Shown here: positions 21,519 through 33,479 of the stretch, one piece after another
Layout of the letters: each line of letters starts with the position of its first letter
How positions within the stretch are numbered: position 1 is the first letter of the stretch
Source: Neolentinus lepideus HHB14362 ss-1
Lineage: Eukaryota > Basidiomycota > Agaricomycetes > Gloeophyllales > Gloeophyllaceae
Assembly (NCBI GenBank): GCA_001632425.1
Contig: KV425609.1
Location: 146,441-208,419 of the forward strand
Direction of reading: 5' to 3'
DNA: 61,979 nucleotides
Translations under genes and position numbers: made by a program
The notes under the pieces: generated by a model
Databases searched by the model: none
Seen by the model: only the letters and a program-made list of their open reading frames with translations
Told to the model about the DNA's origin: nothing

Positions 21519-23031
21519 TTAGAAACACTTGCGGTGCACAATGCCCGGCCCCGACTCATCATACTCCTGCTTCGAGCACCACAGATTCTGGAAGGTAGAG
21601 AGGGACGCGAGAATGGAGCCACCGATCCAGACGGAGTACTTCCGCTCAGGCGGCGCGACTATGCGCACCTGCAAGAAGCTGTGAGTTATATGCTTGACAC
21701 GAGATCTGGCAAAGAACACGAACCTTCATGCTCGACGGAGCTAACGCTGTTAATTCGCGCTGCATGCGGTCTGCGATGCCGGGGAACATGGTCGTACCGC
21801 CTGAGAGGACAACGTTGGAGTAGAGGTCTCGGCGGATATCGAGATCGCATCTATAAATTGAGTTATACCTGACGGACCGAGCGTTAGTATATGTAGTCAG
21901 CGGATAAGTCCAATAGGCTCCACTCACGTCGTTTCATGAATACCCTGTGCCTCCAAACCGAGCATACTAGGCTGGAATAGCGCTTCGGGCGCCCTGAATC
22001 TCTCACTCCCGATTGTAATCACTTGCCCATCCGGCAACTCATAGCTCTTCTCCAGCGCGCTGCTCTCCATGCTCGTCTGCAGCTCCTGCTCAAAGTCGAG
22101 CGCAACATAACACAGCTTCTCCTTGATGTCCCTCACGACCTCGCGCTCTGCCGATGTGCGGAACTGGTACCCGCGCTCGGCGAGAATTTTTACCATGTGA
22201 TCCGTGAGGTCGCGTCCGGCGAGATCGAGTCGCAGGATAGAGTGCGGGAGCGCGAAGCCCTCGTAGATAGGAACGGTGTGCGTGACACCGTCGCCGGAGT
22301 CCAGAACAATACCCGTGGTGCGCCCGGAGGCGTACAGAGACAAGACGGCTTGGATTTGGACGTAGAAGGCTGGCGCGTTAAAGGTTTCGAACATGATCTG
22401 CGTCATCTTCTCGCGGTTGGTTTTCGGATTGAGGGGGGCCTCAGTGAGGAGGACAGGATGCTCCTCTGGCGCGACGCGAAGCTCGTTGTAGAAGGTGTGG
22501 TGCCAGATCTTCTCCATGTCATCCCAGCTGGTGACTATGCCGTGTTCGATCGGGTATTTGAGAGTTAGGATGCCGCGTTTAGCTTGGGCCTCGTCGCTGT
22601 TAGACCGAGTTAGCAGGGAACGCACGAGATCAGAGGCGCAAACCTACCCAACGTAGGAGTCCTTTTGGTCCATCCCTACCATTACACCTTGGTGACGGGG
22701 ACGACCAATGATGGACCTAGGAACATTGAGCATCGCAGGATCTACGAACGGAAACAGGGCACGTACGGGAATACAGCGCGAGGTGCATCGTCGCCTGTAG
22801 CATATAGTCGTTAGAGCCTATTTACTACGCTTTTCAAAAGGGCTGTAACAACATACCAGCAACTAGAAGACAGCGAATCAGTAAATGGAATTGCAGGTAT
22901 ACATAGCTTAGCTTACATCCTGCTTTGCACATCCCAGAACCATTGTCAATCACCTAGATTAGGACAAGATCAGACGAGATTTGGCATGGAATCAGGATGC
23001 CGCTCACGATTGCAGCTACTTCGTCCTCCAT
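21519..23031 (-). CDS. Actin, divergent paralogue (375 aa)
   Basis: Actin is the ATP-binding subunit of microfilaments, used in hyphal tip growth, endocytosis and septation. Eight exons rebuild exactly 375 aa, the canonical length: 23031-23008, 22953-22917, 22862-22857, 22794-22767, 22716-22648, 22596-21928, 21868-21724 and 21668-21519. Nucleotide-site motifs [20 protein letters not shown] and [19 protein letters not shown] are present, as is the terminal IVHRKCF. Exon 3 is a 6-nt microexon (TTGCTG) supplying F-A-G codon parts. Substitutions uncommon in conventional fungal actin include [25 protein letters not shown] and FQNLWCSKQ. Basidiomycetes often carry a second, divergent actin, so this is probably that copy. 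Introns are 50-62 nt with good branch sites. Confidence 0.95.
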
Positions 23032-23100
23032 CCTTGATACGTTCTTCGACAGGAATTACAAGTGAATTGTCAACTGTTCATCCTCCTCCACTCCATCGAC

Positions 23101-23110
23101 GTTTATATAC
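23101..23110 (-). promoter_or_regulatory. TATA-like box upstream of actin
   Basis: The minus strand reads GTATATAAAC here, about 70-80 bp upstream of the actin start codon at 23031, a usual place for a fungal TATA element. The 590-bp interval 23032-23621 separates actin from the divergent SCO1 gene and must hold both promoters; no other element could be supported. Confidence 0.4.
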
Positions 23111-23621
23111 CCTCTTCGTCGCCTCCCTCTCTCCTCTCGCTGCGTCGCAGCCCCGTCCCAAGCATATTCTTGACGGACGAGCGAAAGCGAGCATACGAAA
23201 CGTGCATCGCATATTCCCTGAATGAGTAAATCCGAAGGATGACTGAATGGCTTAACTCCAGGATCACAGGTATATAGTCATGTATCGGGGGGATACCTGC
23301 TGCGGGGGCGTTCAACATTTGTTTTGATCCATGCGCGAGTATCTTGGCACTGCGCACGAAGGGTAGATGTGTATTTATAGGGCCGCTAACGTCTTAGGCG
23401 TCTCTCTGCAGCCTAAACTCGACCACAGTCGCTGTGCACTCGAGCGGCTTTAGATACGCTTCCAGTTTGAAGTATATTGTTTGCTTCATAATCAATAGGT
23501 GCTTACAGCCTTAGCGAGCGAAGCACAGTAGTCCGCAAAACGTCGAGAATAAGGGTGCAACAGCCGTAACGGACTTAACGAAAGAAAGACAAGTCGACGC
23601 GCAGAACGGAACGAGCCGACC

Positions 23622-24647
23622 ATGCAGACATCTCTCCTTCTGTCTGTCTTCAGACAGCTTCCTCTGCCTCGTCCACGAGCACTATGCTCCCGAACATTCA
23701 CGGCATCGCAGCGGTCTGTTAGGGTGCCAGAGGCCGGTCCTAGTAGACTGGGTCCTAGCGGGGCAAGATGCTACTCGGAGGTGTCGCAGCAGACACCGTC
23801 AGGAGAACGGGATAGGTCTGCAGTGGGGGTACGTCTCTTTTTCGTGTGTTCGAAAGTCATGAACGTTTACGATGTTGTATTATAGGTGTTTACTCCGAAG
23901 GCTGCTCTCTTATTCGTTACGGCTGGGGTTGGGCTGTTCATGTACTTTCGGCATGAGAAACAAAAGTTACTCGAGCAAAAGGGTACGTCTCCCACTTTCT
24001 TCAATCCCCTTTCTTGACCTCACAATGTCGCCACAGAGAAGGAGCTCGAAAGCCGACAATATGGCCGTGCCCATGTAGGCGGGCCCTTCTCTCTAACAAC
24101 CCACAAGGGCGAGCCCTTCACCGAGAAAGATATGCTCGGCAGATGGACACTCGTCTACTTCGGCTTTACTAACTGCCCAGACATCTGTCCTGCAGAGCTG
24201 GATAAAATGACTACCATCGTCAACAAAATTGGTGCGTCCATCTTACCCTCTCCCAGCATCCTTACCCTAGCTCACTACGCGCTGATAACAGAACCCGTCC
24301 ATGGCCCTATCCTCCACCCGCTCTTCATCTCCGTCGATCCAGCTCGGGACTCTCCCTCGCAGATTGCCAAATACCTCACCGACTTCCACCCGCGCTTCAC
24401 TGGCCTGACGGGCTCGTACGACGACGTCAAGGCGACATGCAAGGCGTACCGCGTATACTTCAGTACTCCGCCGGGCACGAAGCCCGGCGACGACTACCTT
24501 GTCGACCACTCAATTTTCGTCTATTTGATGGACCCTGAAGGTCAGTTTGTGGATGCGTTTGGGCAAGTAAGTACAGTGGAGGATGTGGTGACGAGGTTCA
24601 ATAAGGAGCTGGGGGAGTGGCAAAAGGAGAAGGGAAGGAAGGTGTAA
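23622..24647 (+). CDS. SCO1: SCO1-type copper chaperone of cytochrome c oxidase
   Basis: SCO1 delivers copper to the CuA site of Cox2 during assembly of cytochrome c oxidase, from the inner mitochondrial membrane. Exons 23622-23828, 23886-23982, 24037-24231 and 24292-24647 join to 284 aa. The first ~65 residues are Arg/Ser-rich without acids, like a mitochondrial presequence. A single membrane helix follows (about 75-90, ALLFVTAGVGLFMYF), then the thioredoxin-like domain. Copper ligands are Cys147 and Cys151 in NCPDICP and His239 in LVDHSIF; ISVDPARDSP is also typical. The gene is divergent from actin and 230 bp before the convergent SEC14-like gene. Introns are 54-60 nt. Confidence 0.95.
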
Positions 24648-24877
24648 TAAGATTGAAGCTCGGTCTTATTGTACGTTCCGTCTCCTGACTACCGTCATGA
24701 TAACAGCAATCTCACCACTCTATCGTTATTGAGACACGGTGATCCTTGATGTAACTCGTGATCGTGATTATGGTATATTTTGTACATGCTACCGTCGCCG
24801 GGCGTCCAAAGCGCACCAACAAGCTCGTGTAGTGATAGAAATGTCCTGTGACCGTCTACTCTATCTCTACTCTCCCT

Positions 24878-25918
24878 CTACTGCGGGTTCCAAGGGCCCG
24901 CATCACTCAACGAGCACCCACCGGGACAATCGCACTGGCCGCCCAAATCCTTCGGCAAGTTCTCCGCAGGAATCTGCAGCGACACCTTGTCCAAATAGTT
25001 GCTGCCAAGGATATCGATCTTCGACACCGTGACCTCGTCGAGCCAGCCCTTGATGGCGTTCCACACAGTCGAGAAGCCCCACGGCGAGTTGATGATGTAA
25101 AACTTGCCCATCGTCTCGGGGTAGTAATTCTGCCCGATCGCAGACGCCTGGAAGACGTAGTCCTTGACCCTCCAGAAGCTCGTTAGTGAAACGCCCTTAA
25201 GGTCGAGGATTGTGCATGACGTCTCGACGGGGTGCCCGATGGCCTTCGAGCACGCAGGCAGCCGGTCGGTCAGAAACTTCTCGTACTCGTAGACGAGCCG
25301 CTTAAGCTGCCGATCCGTTGTCGTGATGGAGTATAAGGCTTTGATGTCGAGTTTGCCTAGACGTTCAATATAGACTGGCCGCCCCTCCTATACGGTCTGG
25401 TCAGCGCATGCAATTCATCTCATGATTCATCAAATACTTGCAATGTCCATTTTGTGGTAGTACTGGGGATAGTACTTGTCCACTTCTTTCTTCTCCTTGA
25501 AGTCAAAGTTTCTGCAGCGAAAGAGGACGAATGCTATCAACCTACATTCAACCAGAGATCATAAACGCAGAACATACTTGACAACGTCCTCCACACCGAA
25601 ATCTTTTCTCCACTGCTCAGCCGCCAGGAGCATTGCCTTCGCCTTTGCCACATCGAACCTCCGTGCTCTCAAGAATCTTTCACCGGACGCGATCAGCACC
25701 ACCCCCTCCAACTTGCAAATTCTCTCTACGCACCTGAGCAACGTCGCATCGTCCATCCGCTCCGGCACAAAATGTCCCTCATCCTGTAGCTCCTTCCTGA
25801 GTTTGACCAGCGCGTGCTGCTGAGCCACGGTCAGATTGCCGAGGCGTCCAGGCTGGGGCTTATAGTCCGGATCGGTGACGCCCTCTGGCATCGGACTAGC
25901 GCTAGCTGGCTCGGCCAT
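24878..25918 (-). CDS. SEC14: SEC14-like phosphatidylinositol/phosphatidylcholine transfer protein
   Basis: Sec14 proteins exchange phosphatidylinositol and phosphatidylcholine and prime phosphoinositide synthesis for Golgi secretion. Exons 25918-25734, 25676-25578, 25511-25442 and 25387-24878 give 287 aa. The N-terminal CRAL-TRIO-N part has LLRFLRARRFDV and WRKDFGVEDVV. The lipid-binding domain has EGRPVYIERLGKLD, YYPETMGKFYIINSPWGF and the family end NLPKDLGG followed by CDCPGGCSLSDAGPW. Intron 3 (25441-25388) begins GCAAGT, a GC-AG intron; it is the only junction that keeps MDI-EGRPVY in frame. Which of several Sec14 paralogues this is cannot be told, so the symbol marks the family. It is convergent with SCO1. 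Confidence 0.93.
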
Positions 25919-26503
25919 TATAATCAGGAGTTAAGAGAGTGTTCAAGAGATAATAAGTCGCGAGTTTAGCAGCAGAACACGAAAGTCTAAGGCAAGGTGT
26001 AAGCTCCTATGTAATAAGTGCCAGCAATCCACATCCCGCATTCCGACACTTCGACAAGCAATCAATCGATCACTTCAGTGTCTATATTTATTACTCCAGG
26101 CGCAGTCGGAACGAATGAACGTCAGTTCCCCCACAACCACATTATACAATGTTTTTGTTGCATTTTGTATTTCAACTACCCGTACAAAACAGGGTACAAT
26201 CAATCTACCGTGTTCTAGATACAAGCAAGCAGTAGATGAGGGCGCGCAAGTTGATTGCGCAGTCGTGGCGAGGTTCGTCAGCATTGTACATGCAGGTTGA
26301 ATGCAACATGATGGGGAATCCAGAAACGAGATAAGACACGATTAGCAGCAGTAGATTGTGCCTGGTGAAAGAGAGTGGGTGCTAATGCTGTGAGATGACG
26401 GAGTTGGACACGACGGTGATTAGACCGAGGGGCAGACACTTGACCAGTAAAGAAAGAGAAAAACAGAACCAGGTGACGTAGGCGGAGTCCGAGATTAGGC
26501 GGC
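25919..26503. other. Intergenic, upstream of SEC14 and downstream of NEP1
   Basis: The 585-bp gap holds the promoter of the minus-strand SEC14-like gene and the 3' end of NEP1. No coding exon, repeat or RNA gene was recognised. Confidence 0.4.
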
Positions 26504-28255
26504 TCAGATAATGTCCCACATGTCCTCCAGCGCGCAACAGAACTGACCATCATATGATCAGATAAGCCTAGCATCTTACTATGAATAACGCTCACCTTGC
26601 CACACGCAACGGATGCACTGAGCGGGTAGTTGCTCACAGAAACCTTCTCATCCGCGACGGCGTCCGCGAAGTCGTCCCTGCCCCGCGCCATTGCACCGAC
26701 AAAAATCGCAATCGAGTGCGTTTCGGGGAGGGAGCGGAGGTACGACGAGAGCCGGACTGTAGGAGCGTCGCCGGAGAGCGCTGCAGACTCGTGATCAGAT
26801 GTATTCGGCAGGACGGTAAAGACACGTACTGGTTTTGACCGTGTTGGGCGGGAGATGGTCTGTCACAGGGTTCTGGAAAGAGTTAGCGAACGGCAAGGAG
26901 AGCTTTGCAGACCCGTCAACTCACCTTGATGACCTTCAGTAGCTTCTCAGAGCCGTTCACGCCGCGAATGGACAATTTGTGTAGCAATTGAACTGCAGAA
27001 CAGCCGAACAAGATGATCAGCGGCGTGAACAAGATGATCAACGGAAACAAGTTGTTGGATCAAACGAGGAAAATGGATACGAGAAGGAAGGGGTCAAGAG
27101 GGGCAAAGAAGAGGGGGGCAAAGAAGAGTCGGCAAAGAAGACGAGCAGATGATAGAAGGGTATCAGCTGATTAGGCACCAAACTTACCCATCAACCCGCT
27201 GAACCGCTTGAACGTCCGCGGAATGCGCACGTGAGGGTTGACCTCGATCAAAACACCTTTTGCCGTGTGGATGTAAATCTGCAACAAGCCCGCCTTGTTG
27301 AGCGGGGAGTCCAGAAGCGTTAACAGGCACTAAGAGAATGATAGTTAGCATGCATCCATGAAAGACACATATATGGCCGATTAATCAGTACAGCCGATTG
27401 ACGGGACAAAATGGACAATGGAACACCGGAACATCCCCAATCCGACAGAGGGTGTTAAGGCTATGAAAAGCGACTCGATGTCGTGTTCTCCAGTGTACTC
27501 GAATAAGTAGTGTGAACTTCCGACGAGAAATCATGCTAAATTGAAAATTTCTCATAGGAGGCGGAGACAATAAAAGGAGAATTTCACGGGAACAGTGTAG
27601 AGGGATGGCTTAAGCAAGATTCTCTGATGCTCACCTGATGGGTGATATCCGGCCTGGCGTCGGCAATGTCCCTGCCCATCTTTGCGAGGATGCCCTGGTG
27701 GTCGTCGCAGTTGAGGAGAGCATACTTGACACCCTCATCGCCGCGACCGCCCTTGCCCTTTCCGCCGGTGCTAACGCGGTACGCCTCCAGGCAAGCTTGC
27801 TCGAGGATGACGTAGAGCTTGCGCTGGTGGGCACCCTTGGCGACGGTGTGTTGCACGGGGAGCATGTGCGGGTTCGCAGTCTGCGGCAGGGGGCTGTTCG
27901 TGTTCGTCTGAGCCATCTTGCGGGGCAAGGGCTTCGTCGGCCGTGCCTCGGCGTTCTGTGGCTTGAGGACCTGCTGCTGCTGCCCGCTGCCGTATGATGA
28001 ACTTGCGCCGGAGTCGCTGACGCTCCCGTCGTTCAAGTCGTCCTCGTAATCCATCTTGTTTTTGTGCTCAGAGTCTGAGTCTTCTGCGTCAGATTGACTC
28101 CTACGAATGCGCTGCAAAGGCGGCTCCTCGATGGGTGTCGATTTGGGGCGAGGTGGTGGCAGGATGGATGGCGACAAATGGGAGAGAAAATTAAGTTCGG
28201 CAGCATTGGACCCCGAGTGGCGGCGGCGGCGGGCTGGCACGGCGTTGATAGACAT
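26504..28255 (-). CDS. NEP1: NEP1/EMG1, 18S rRNA pseudouridine N1-methyltransferase
   Basis: Nep1 is a SPOUT-class methyltransferase that modifies a hypermodified pseudouridine of 18S rRNA and is required for small-subunit assembly in the nucleolus. Exons 28255-27635, 27329-27188, 26992-26925, 26872-26830, 26780-26596 and 26542-26504 give 365 aa. The first ~140 residues are a basic, acidic and Ser/Gln-rich extension absent from short yeast forms. The conserved domain starts at [13 protein letters not shown] and runs through [50 protein letters not shown] and [12 protein letters not shown] to [25 protein letters not shown] in pieces. Intron 1 is long (305 nt) and intron 2 is 195 nt. The true ATG is at 28255; an apparent longer frame begins at a TTG. 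Confidence 0.94.
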
Positions 28256-30722
28256 AACGAAAATAAAAAGCAAAAGAAAGAAAGAAAGAAAGGTCAGTGT
28301 CTGCAGTCTAGGTCGACGTCCAGCGAAGGAGGTAAGAAGGCAATTGTACGCTACCCGCTAGCCCTTATAGTGATCTGTGTATGTAACGTAAATTCCAATG
28401 ATGAGCTCGATTCACACGCATCCGCCCTAGACTCCATATACACACCCCTCTATTCCAATTCTCCTTCTGTTTCTTTCTTGCTTTCCCGGCCTATCGCCGT
28501 CGTTGATTTCGCGACGTATCGAGCACCTATGGGCCAGCAATCCAGGCGAATCCCAGCGCTCTCAAGTACGGCGATGCCATTACACTATGAACTGACACAA
28601 CCTCTGCGAGTCAACGAAGCGTACTGACCGTGGAAGCTTGTTGTTCTGCGAAGATCCGCTGTGATCTCGTGAGTGGCATTCTGACATATTAAGACTCGCT
28701 GTATTGCCCTCGGGAACATCCTGGCTAATTAAAGACATCCATCCTGGCGGCAGAGGTTGGTCCCTCACATACTCTGTCGATTGCGTTGCTGCTTTCCCCA
28801 GGACAATCGGGCCCGATGATCGTTCTCTCACCCGGGTCATCAATGTTCAATTATCTCGGATTCGGACCCTTTGTGTCTGTCCGACGTTGACATTGGGTTA
28901 TGTCTTATCGTAGCTACGAGCGCTACCTCTGCCGGGAACCTCTCGTAAAGCCGAATACGATTTTCACCGGCAGACTACACTTCTATCATCACCAAAGGTC
29001 CGCACGAGGACCATCTGCTGATTGGCTTCTCTGCTCGAGTCAAAGATTCCCCTTGATTACATCGATCCCTCCTCGACTTTTTGCAGTCCTCTTCTAACAG
29101 AGCTGCGGGACTGCCTCCTGAGATATCTAACGACGCTCTTCGGTGTCTTGAGCACTGACTGGCCTCTTCGGACCACTGCTGCCACCGCAGACGCTGAACC
29201 TGTACCTGGCTCTGGTTCTCCAAACCCGTCTGGTCCACCTTTAAATTGGAATATCGTAGCCTTCCTCTCCCGCGCGTACCACCAACTGAATGACCGGCAA
29301 ACACCTCGCAGCCTTATGGAGCTTCACTCCTAGCTTTCCCCGTGTGCAGAGGCACCATTGACTTCGACGACTGAAGTCAGCGTTTTCCCTGTGATTAGGC
29401 TTGGAGCGAGGCTCTATGTTATTCTGGGCGCGCAGCCGTGGTTGGTATTCTTCGAATTCTGAGCGTATTAATGGACGTCCGTGCTCTCGGCGCAGACTTT
29501 GTTTACGTCCGGTGCTTTGGTCCATGGGAAGGCGTCACTATCTACACACGGTTAATAGGCATCGGCGAAAGAAAGTAAGCACCTTTACTGGACTATAACG
29601 CCTGCCGTCCCCACCACCTTTGCACTTGACCACAGGTACTGCGGCAACTGTAATCAATATTACACTCCCCCGAACATCATTCATCAACGTTCGTCGAAAT
29701 CAGTGTGGCCGCCATGAGCGTTATTCAAGTGTGTATAGATCTCCCTACTCGGAAACCCGACTTGAGCTGTAGTAAGCAATTTGTCGACGAGTCTTGCGTA
29801 TCCTGTACTGACACCCTTTAGCCGCATTGAATAAGTTTGTAATGAGAGCGGCCTTGTCCCATTTCCTTCTATGCCGTTCGAAGGCACATCCCAGATTGTC
29901 GGCGGCTGCCAGTATGTTACTTCATCCACATAGCGCCTTACCCGTCCGTCGGTGTATAGGTTCAAGTCGTTTATGAGTCATGTTTGGATGGCACCGTAGG
30001 CGTGCTGCTGCAAGTTTCGGCGGGGCTGAAAACTCGTAAGTGCCCATCAATGTTATATGGCCCTTTACTGGTCGCGGGGCTCTTGCTGATCAGTACCTGC
30101 ATAGCCTATAGCGAAAGCAACGGTTCGGCGTGTTGTGGTGAGTGTATCAGGTACTGATTTAGCTCCGTTATCAAGACAAATTTTGTACCTTTCTCAGCTC
30201 CGTTCTGTATAATACGGAAGAACGAAATATGTTTATTGTATTACTCGGTGAGCGCCCATTTCATTAGGAAGATCTTCCGCTTTCGTGCATCTTTTTGAGT
30301 TCAAACATCCAATAAACACTAAGCGGTCCGAGTATGGAGTGCCTGTTCCACGTTTTATCCATAAAGACTTTGGTAAGATCAACACCAGCGTGGTACGGAT
30401 AAGGTGTACGTTGGATCTGCCGCAGGACATTAAGTGTGTGACTCATGAACATCGTTGCAGAACTTACATAGATACACGGGACGCCAGCCGCATTGGATAT
30501 CAGGCAACCATCGCCATCGCTTCTGGCTTTGTTACTTCGATCTGGTCTCCGGTGCATGTTGTGTGCTGAGGTCCGTTGAGGGTTTTCGTTTTGGAGCTTA
30601 CGTATGTCTCGCATGTTGGCTGATGCGGCGACAGAGGTTACGGAAGCCATAGTCGACCTATTCTATTCGTCCTCTTATACATCGTTTCCTCCCCCATGGC
30701 CGCAGCATATATGCCCCCTTAA

Positions 30723-31240
30723 GCTGCCGTTGTGGCTCTAGCGGCCTTGGTCATCGCTACATCTGTGTATGTATTATTCTGACAGACTTGCTACTGCGTG
30801 GTCTCTTCTTTCGTCAGTCTACCAGTTCCATAGAGCCGCTCTTCCACGAGCCGCTCACCATCTTCATTCAGAAACTCGTGGTGTCAGCCAAGGAGAACAT
30901 TAAAGTGAATTTATGTGATGCTATCAGCTGTCTCGCAGTAGATGTGGTCCGTCTATTCTCGTTTGGCGGCAGCGCAGGTTGTCTCCAACCGAAGAATTTT
31001 GATGCCTCTGCGTTTGTGGCTGTCGATGGATTGCTAGAGGGGTCATACATTGTGGGTTGATCGCCCTATCTATTCCAAGTTATATTCAACCGCTCTGACT
31101 AGGCCTACCGAATCTTGAAGCACATACATTTTCCTGATTTCATCAAGAGGTTGCCGAGGTATATGCCACCGTCGTGGCAAACAAGATTTTCGTGTTTCGA
31201 ACTAACCATAGTACAAATTTCAAGCGATATAGAGAAGGTC
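30723..31240 (+). pseudogene. Cytochrome P450 relic (copy A)
   Basis: A membrane-anchor-like helix (AVVALAALVIATSVYVLF, 30723-30776) is followed after only a few bases by mid-protein P450 sequence: SIEPLFHEPL, then LCDAISCLAVDVVRLFSFG with GCL, then ILKHIHFPDFIKRLPRY. Fungal P450s of the trichodiene-oxygenase-like kind show this run between helices C and F. The stretch between anchor and helix C is missing, and the oxygen-binding, ExxR and heme-Cys regions are absent downstream, so this is a truncated pseudogene. The CYP family is not assigned. It faces the DUF6534 gene. Confidence 0.65.
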
Positions 31241-31536
31241 AGTCTGTACTATGCGTAAACCTCGACAGAACTGACTTAGGTACCCTAGACAGTTGGGAGC
31301 AAATTTCCTCGGAGCGAAAACCCTTGTTCTCTCATCTCGTTTCCCACCCTCAGTCATGCTACATGGAAAATAAAAAGAATACAAACAATACAACATATCT
31401 ATCCATACACACTTGATACAATACCCGACAATGGTCTCACGTGCAATTTTTTTCCGAGTAAGTGGGGTCAACTACTCGAGAGGTCATCTTTTACTTTTCC
31501 GAATGATTCCAGCGGCTACACAAGTGGTGTTCTGAG

Positions 31537-33479
31537 TCATGGAAAGGAGTAGAAATAATTCACACTGACCATCCCGTCCACTATCTCGACCGTCTCCTGA
31601 AGTACCGTTATCTGGTTCTGAGAGCGAAGATTAACGGAGAGACCATAGATAAGAAGCCGCACACTTACCGTCACAGGGTTCCGCCATCCATGTACCACAG
31701 GGGCAGAGGGGGCTGAGGAGAACTCGACGGTTGCCCTTCCATGGTTCCAAACATATGCCCTGGCATTCAAACTGGGGATATGCATGGAATCAGCTGAGTT
31801 CGAAAGTCGTGTCGATAGTAACACACCTTGCAAGGAGCGTATTGGCATACACTGTAATCATTTCGAATGATTAGATGCAGGTTCAGACCGCTCCGAGATG
31901 CGGTACCACGCACGTTTACTCTGAATCTCCACCAGACCCATGAAGAGGGGTCGACGATGTACAGACGCATACTATAACGATTGATCTTTAGACTCATCGT
32001 AGGAAAAGTAAGGCCTTACCGTTATAAGAATCAGTACGCCAATGACACTGGTCATCCATTGACTGTCAGCTAACATATATGTAGTCAACAAAATCGGTAC
32101 GAACGACGTTATAAGCCCGGTGTGGATCACGTATACCATCAGGCGCTTGATGCTGCTATTGGTGCTTAGAGAGAATCATCAGATACAGCGGTAGAACGAC
32201 TGTGGATTCATTACCTCTCGAACCCAGTCCTTTGACGGTTTAAGGATACTATAAGGGAAGTCGCGACGACAATGTCGGTTGCCGCACCACTTGACAATCC
32301 AACGGCCAGAGTTGACTGGACGGATGGTCTGACTTAGAGGAGAGCCTTGTCTGGCAATAGGTAAGACGTACCAGATTTAACCGCTGTGAATGTAACTCGG
32401 TCCAGTTAGGGCTAATATATCTGAACAAGTATGAAGTGAAATAAAAATAACACCAAGGTGATCACACCCACAGAAGTGACGCTGCTACTATCGCACCCAG
32501 TCAGCATCATCAGAGTCTATTACTGGAAAGAGAACATACTAATTCCGAAAACTGAGGGGCATTGAGTGAGATTCATAAAGCGCAGAATGGTGGTGATACG
32601 CACCAAATCTCCCCAGCGCTAGTGTTACCTGAGAGATATCCGTTTAATTGGGGCCAGTACTCTGATGTAGCTATGACGTACCAACAGGAGGGTCAGAGGT
32701 ATATTGTGCTTGCTCACTGAAGTGAACTCAATTGTCATGGATGCATTTTCTTTGTAAACGATGCAGACCTACTGATCCAGACTCTTCGAATATAAAAGCT
32801 GGAGGTGGTTGCGATCGTCATTCAGGATTGTTGTATACATGGAGAGTTTCAGGGAACACCTACGAGTGTGCAACACCAGACATGAGGATCTGGTTAAGGT
32901 TAGCCGAACGCCAACCACTGGATTCTCTCATCAACATACCCCGAGAATGACTGTCACCTGGATAGTACAAGAGATCAGCTTATGTCAACATCACCAGACG
33001 CACAGACTTACACCGACGCTCCTGTACAAGACAGATGAAAGGATGGATTGTTTTTGTATAAGCACATACTAACCAATAGATCTCGCCAAGGTGGCTCTCG
33101 TTCCCGAAATTGGTGATCAGATAATTGTATATGAAGTCGACACAGAAGGCGGTATGAGCAGTCTCAATGAAGCTAAAGAAGCCAGTCAGTCTAGCAGGTG
33201 TGACTGAGGCATGCCTACCATATAACAGCCACCTTCCGATTTACCGATGACTATCAGATCGGTGAGAAGAGAGAAGGGAAGCTATCATACCAGCATCTTA
33301 AGTGTCCGCCTGTCACTCGGGTAGTTTTGGTAGTATATGAATGTTTGAAGTATAGATACACCATACAGACTGACTTGGTATGAGCGACGAGGTCTTTTGA
33401 GTTATCACCGACTTGCTCACATAGCAGCTATGAATAGTGAGATCAGAAAAGTGCCTCCGACGTCCTGAACGATATCCAT
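31537..33479 (-). CDS. DUF6534 multi-pass membrane protein, 19 exons (copy A)
   Basis: This is a basidiomycete membrane protein family of unknown function, with about seven helices. Exons: 33479-33421, 33369-33291, 33232-33219, 33172-33074, 33021-33012, 32957-32940, 32889-32864, 32798-32773, 32716-32682, 32628-32604, 32551-32540, 32487-32466, 32420-32372, 32315-32215, 32164-32020, 31971-31920, 31851-31827, 31771-31669 and 31617-31537. They sum to 981 nt, 326 aa, with all phases matching. Family landmarks are LYGVSILQTFIYYQNYPSD, FIETAHTAF, ITNFGN, FYIRRVWIMSKHNIPL, TDIVVATSLIVSL, RQRTGFE, NSSIKRLMVYVIHTGLITS and YANTLLASLNARAYVW. The exon-12 donor (GTGATC at 32465) is weak; without it the frame closes. 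Otherwise intact. Confidence 0.72.

Noticed and set aside
22023..22568. Plus-strand open frame of 181 aa
   Set aside because: It is the exact antisense of the large actin exon and has no family resemblance.
28256..28273. Longer N-terminus for NEP1
   Set aside because: The extension begins with TTG; ATG at 28255 is the first real start codon.
28580..28843. Possible WW-like segment (LPPGWMS) on the minus strand, repeated at 34874-35137
   Set aside because: Only one Trp and none of the YF(Y)D pattern; too weak to call.
29490..29680. Possible CxC-type cysteine cluster associated with KDZ transposons (YCGNCNQYY)
   Set aside because: A single CxxC pair in an interrupted frame is not enough evidence.
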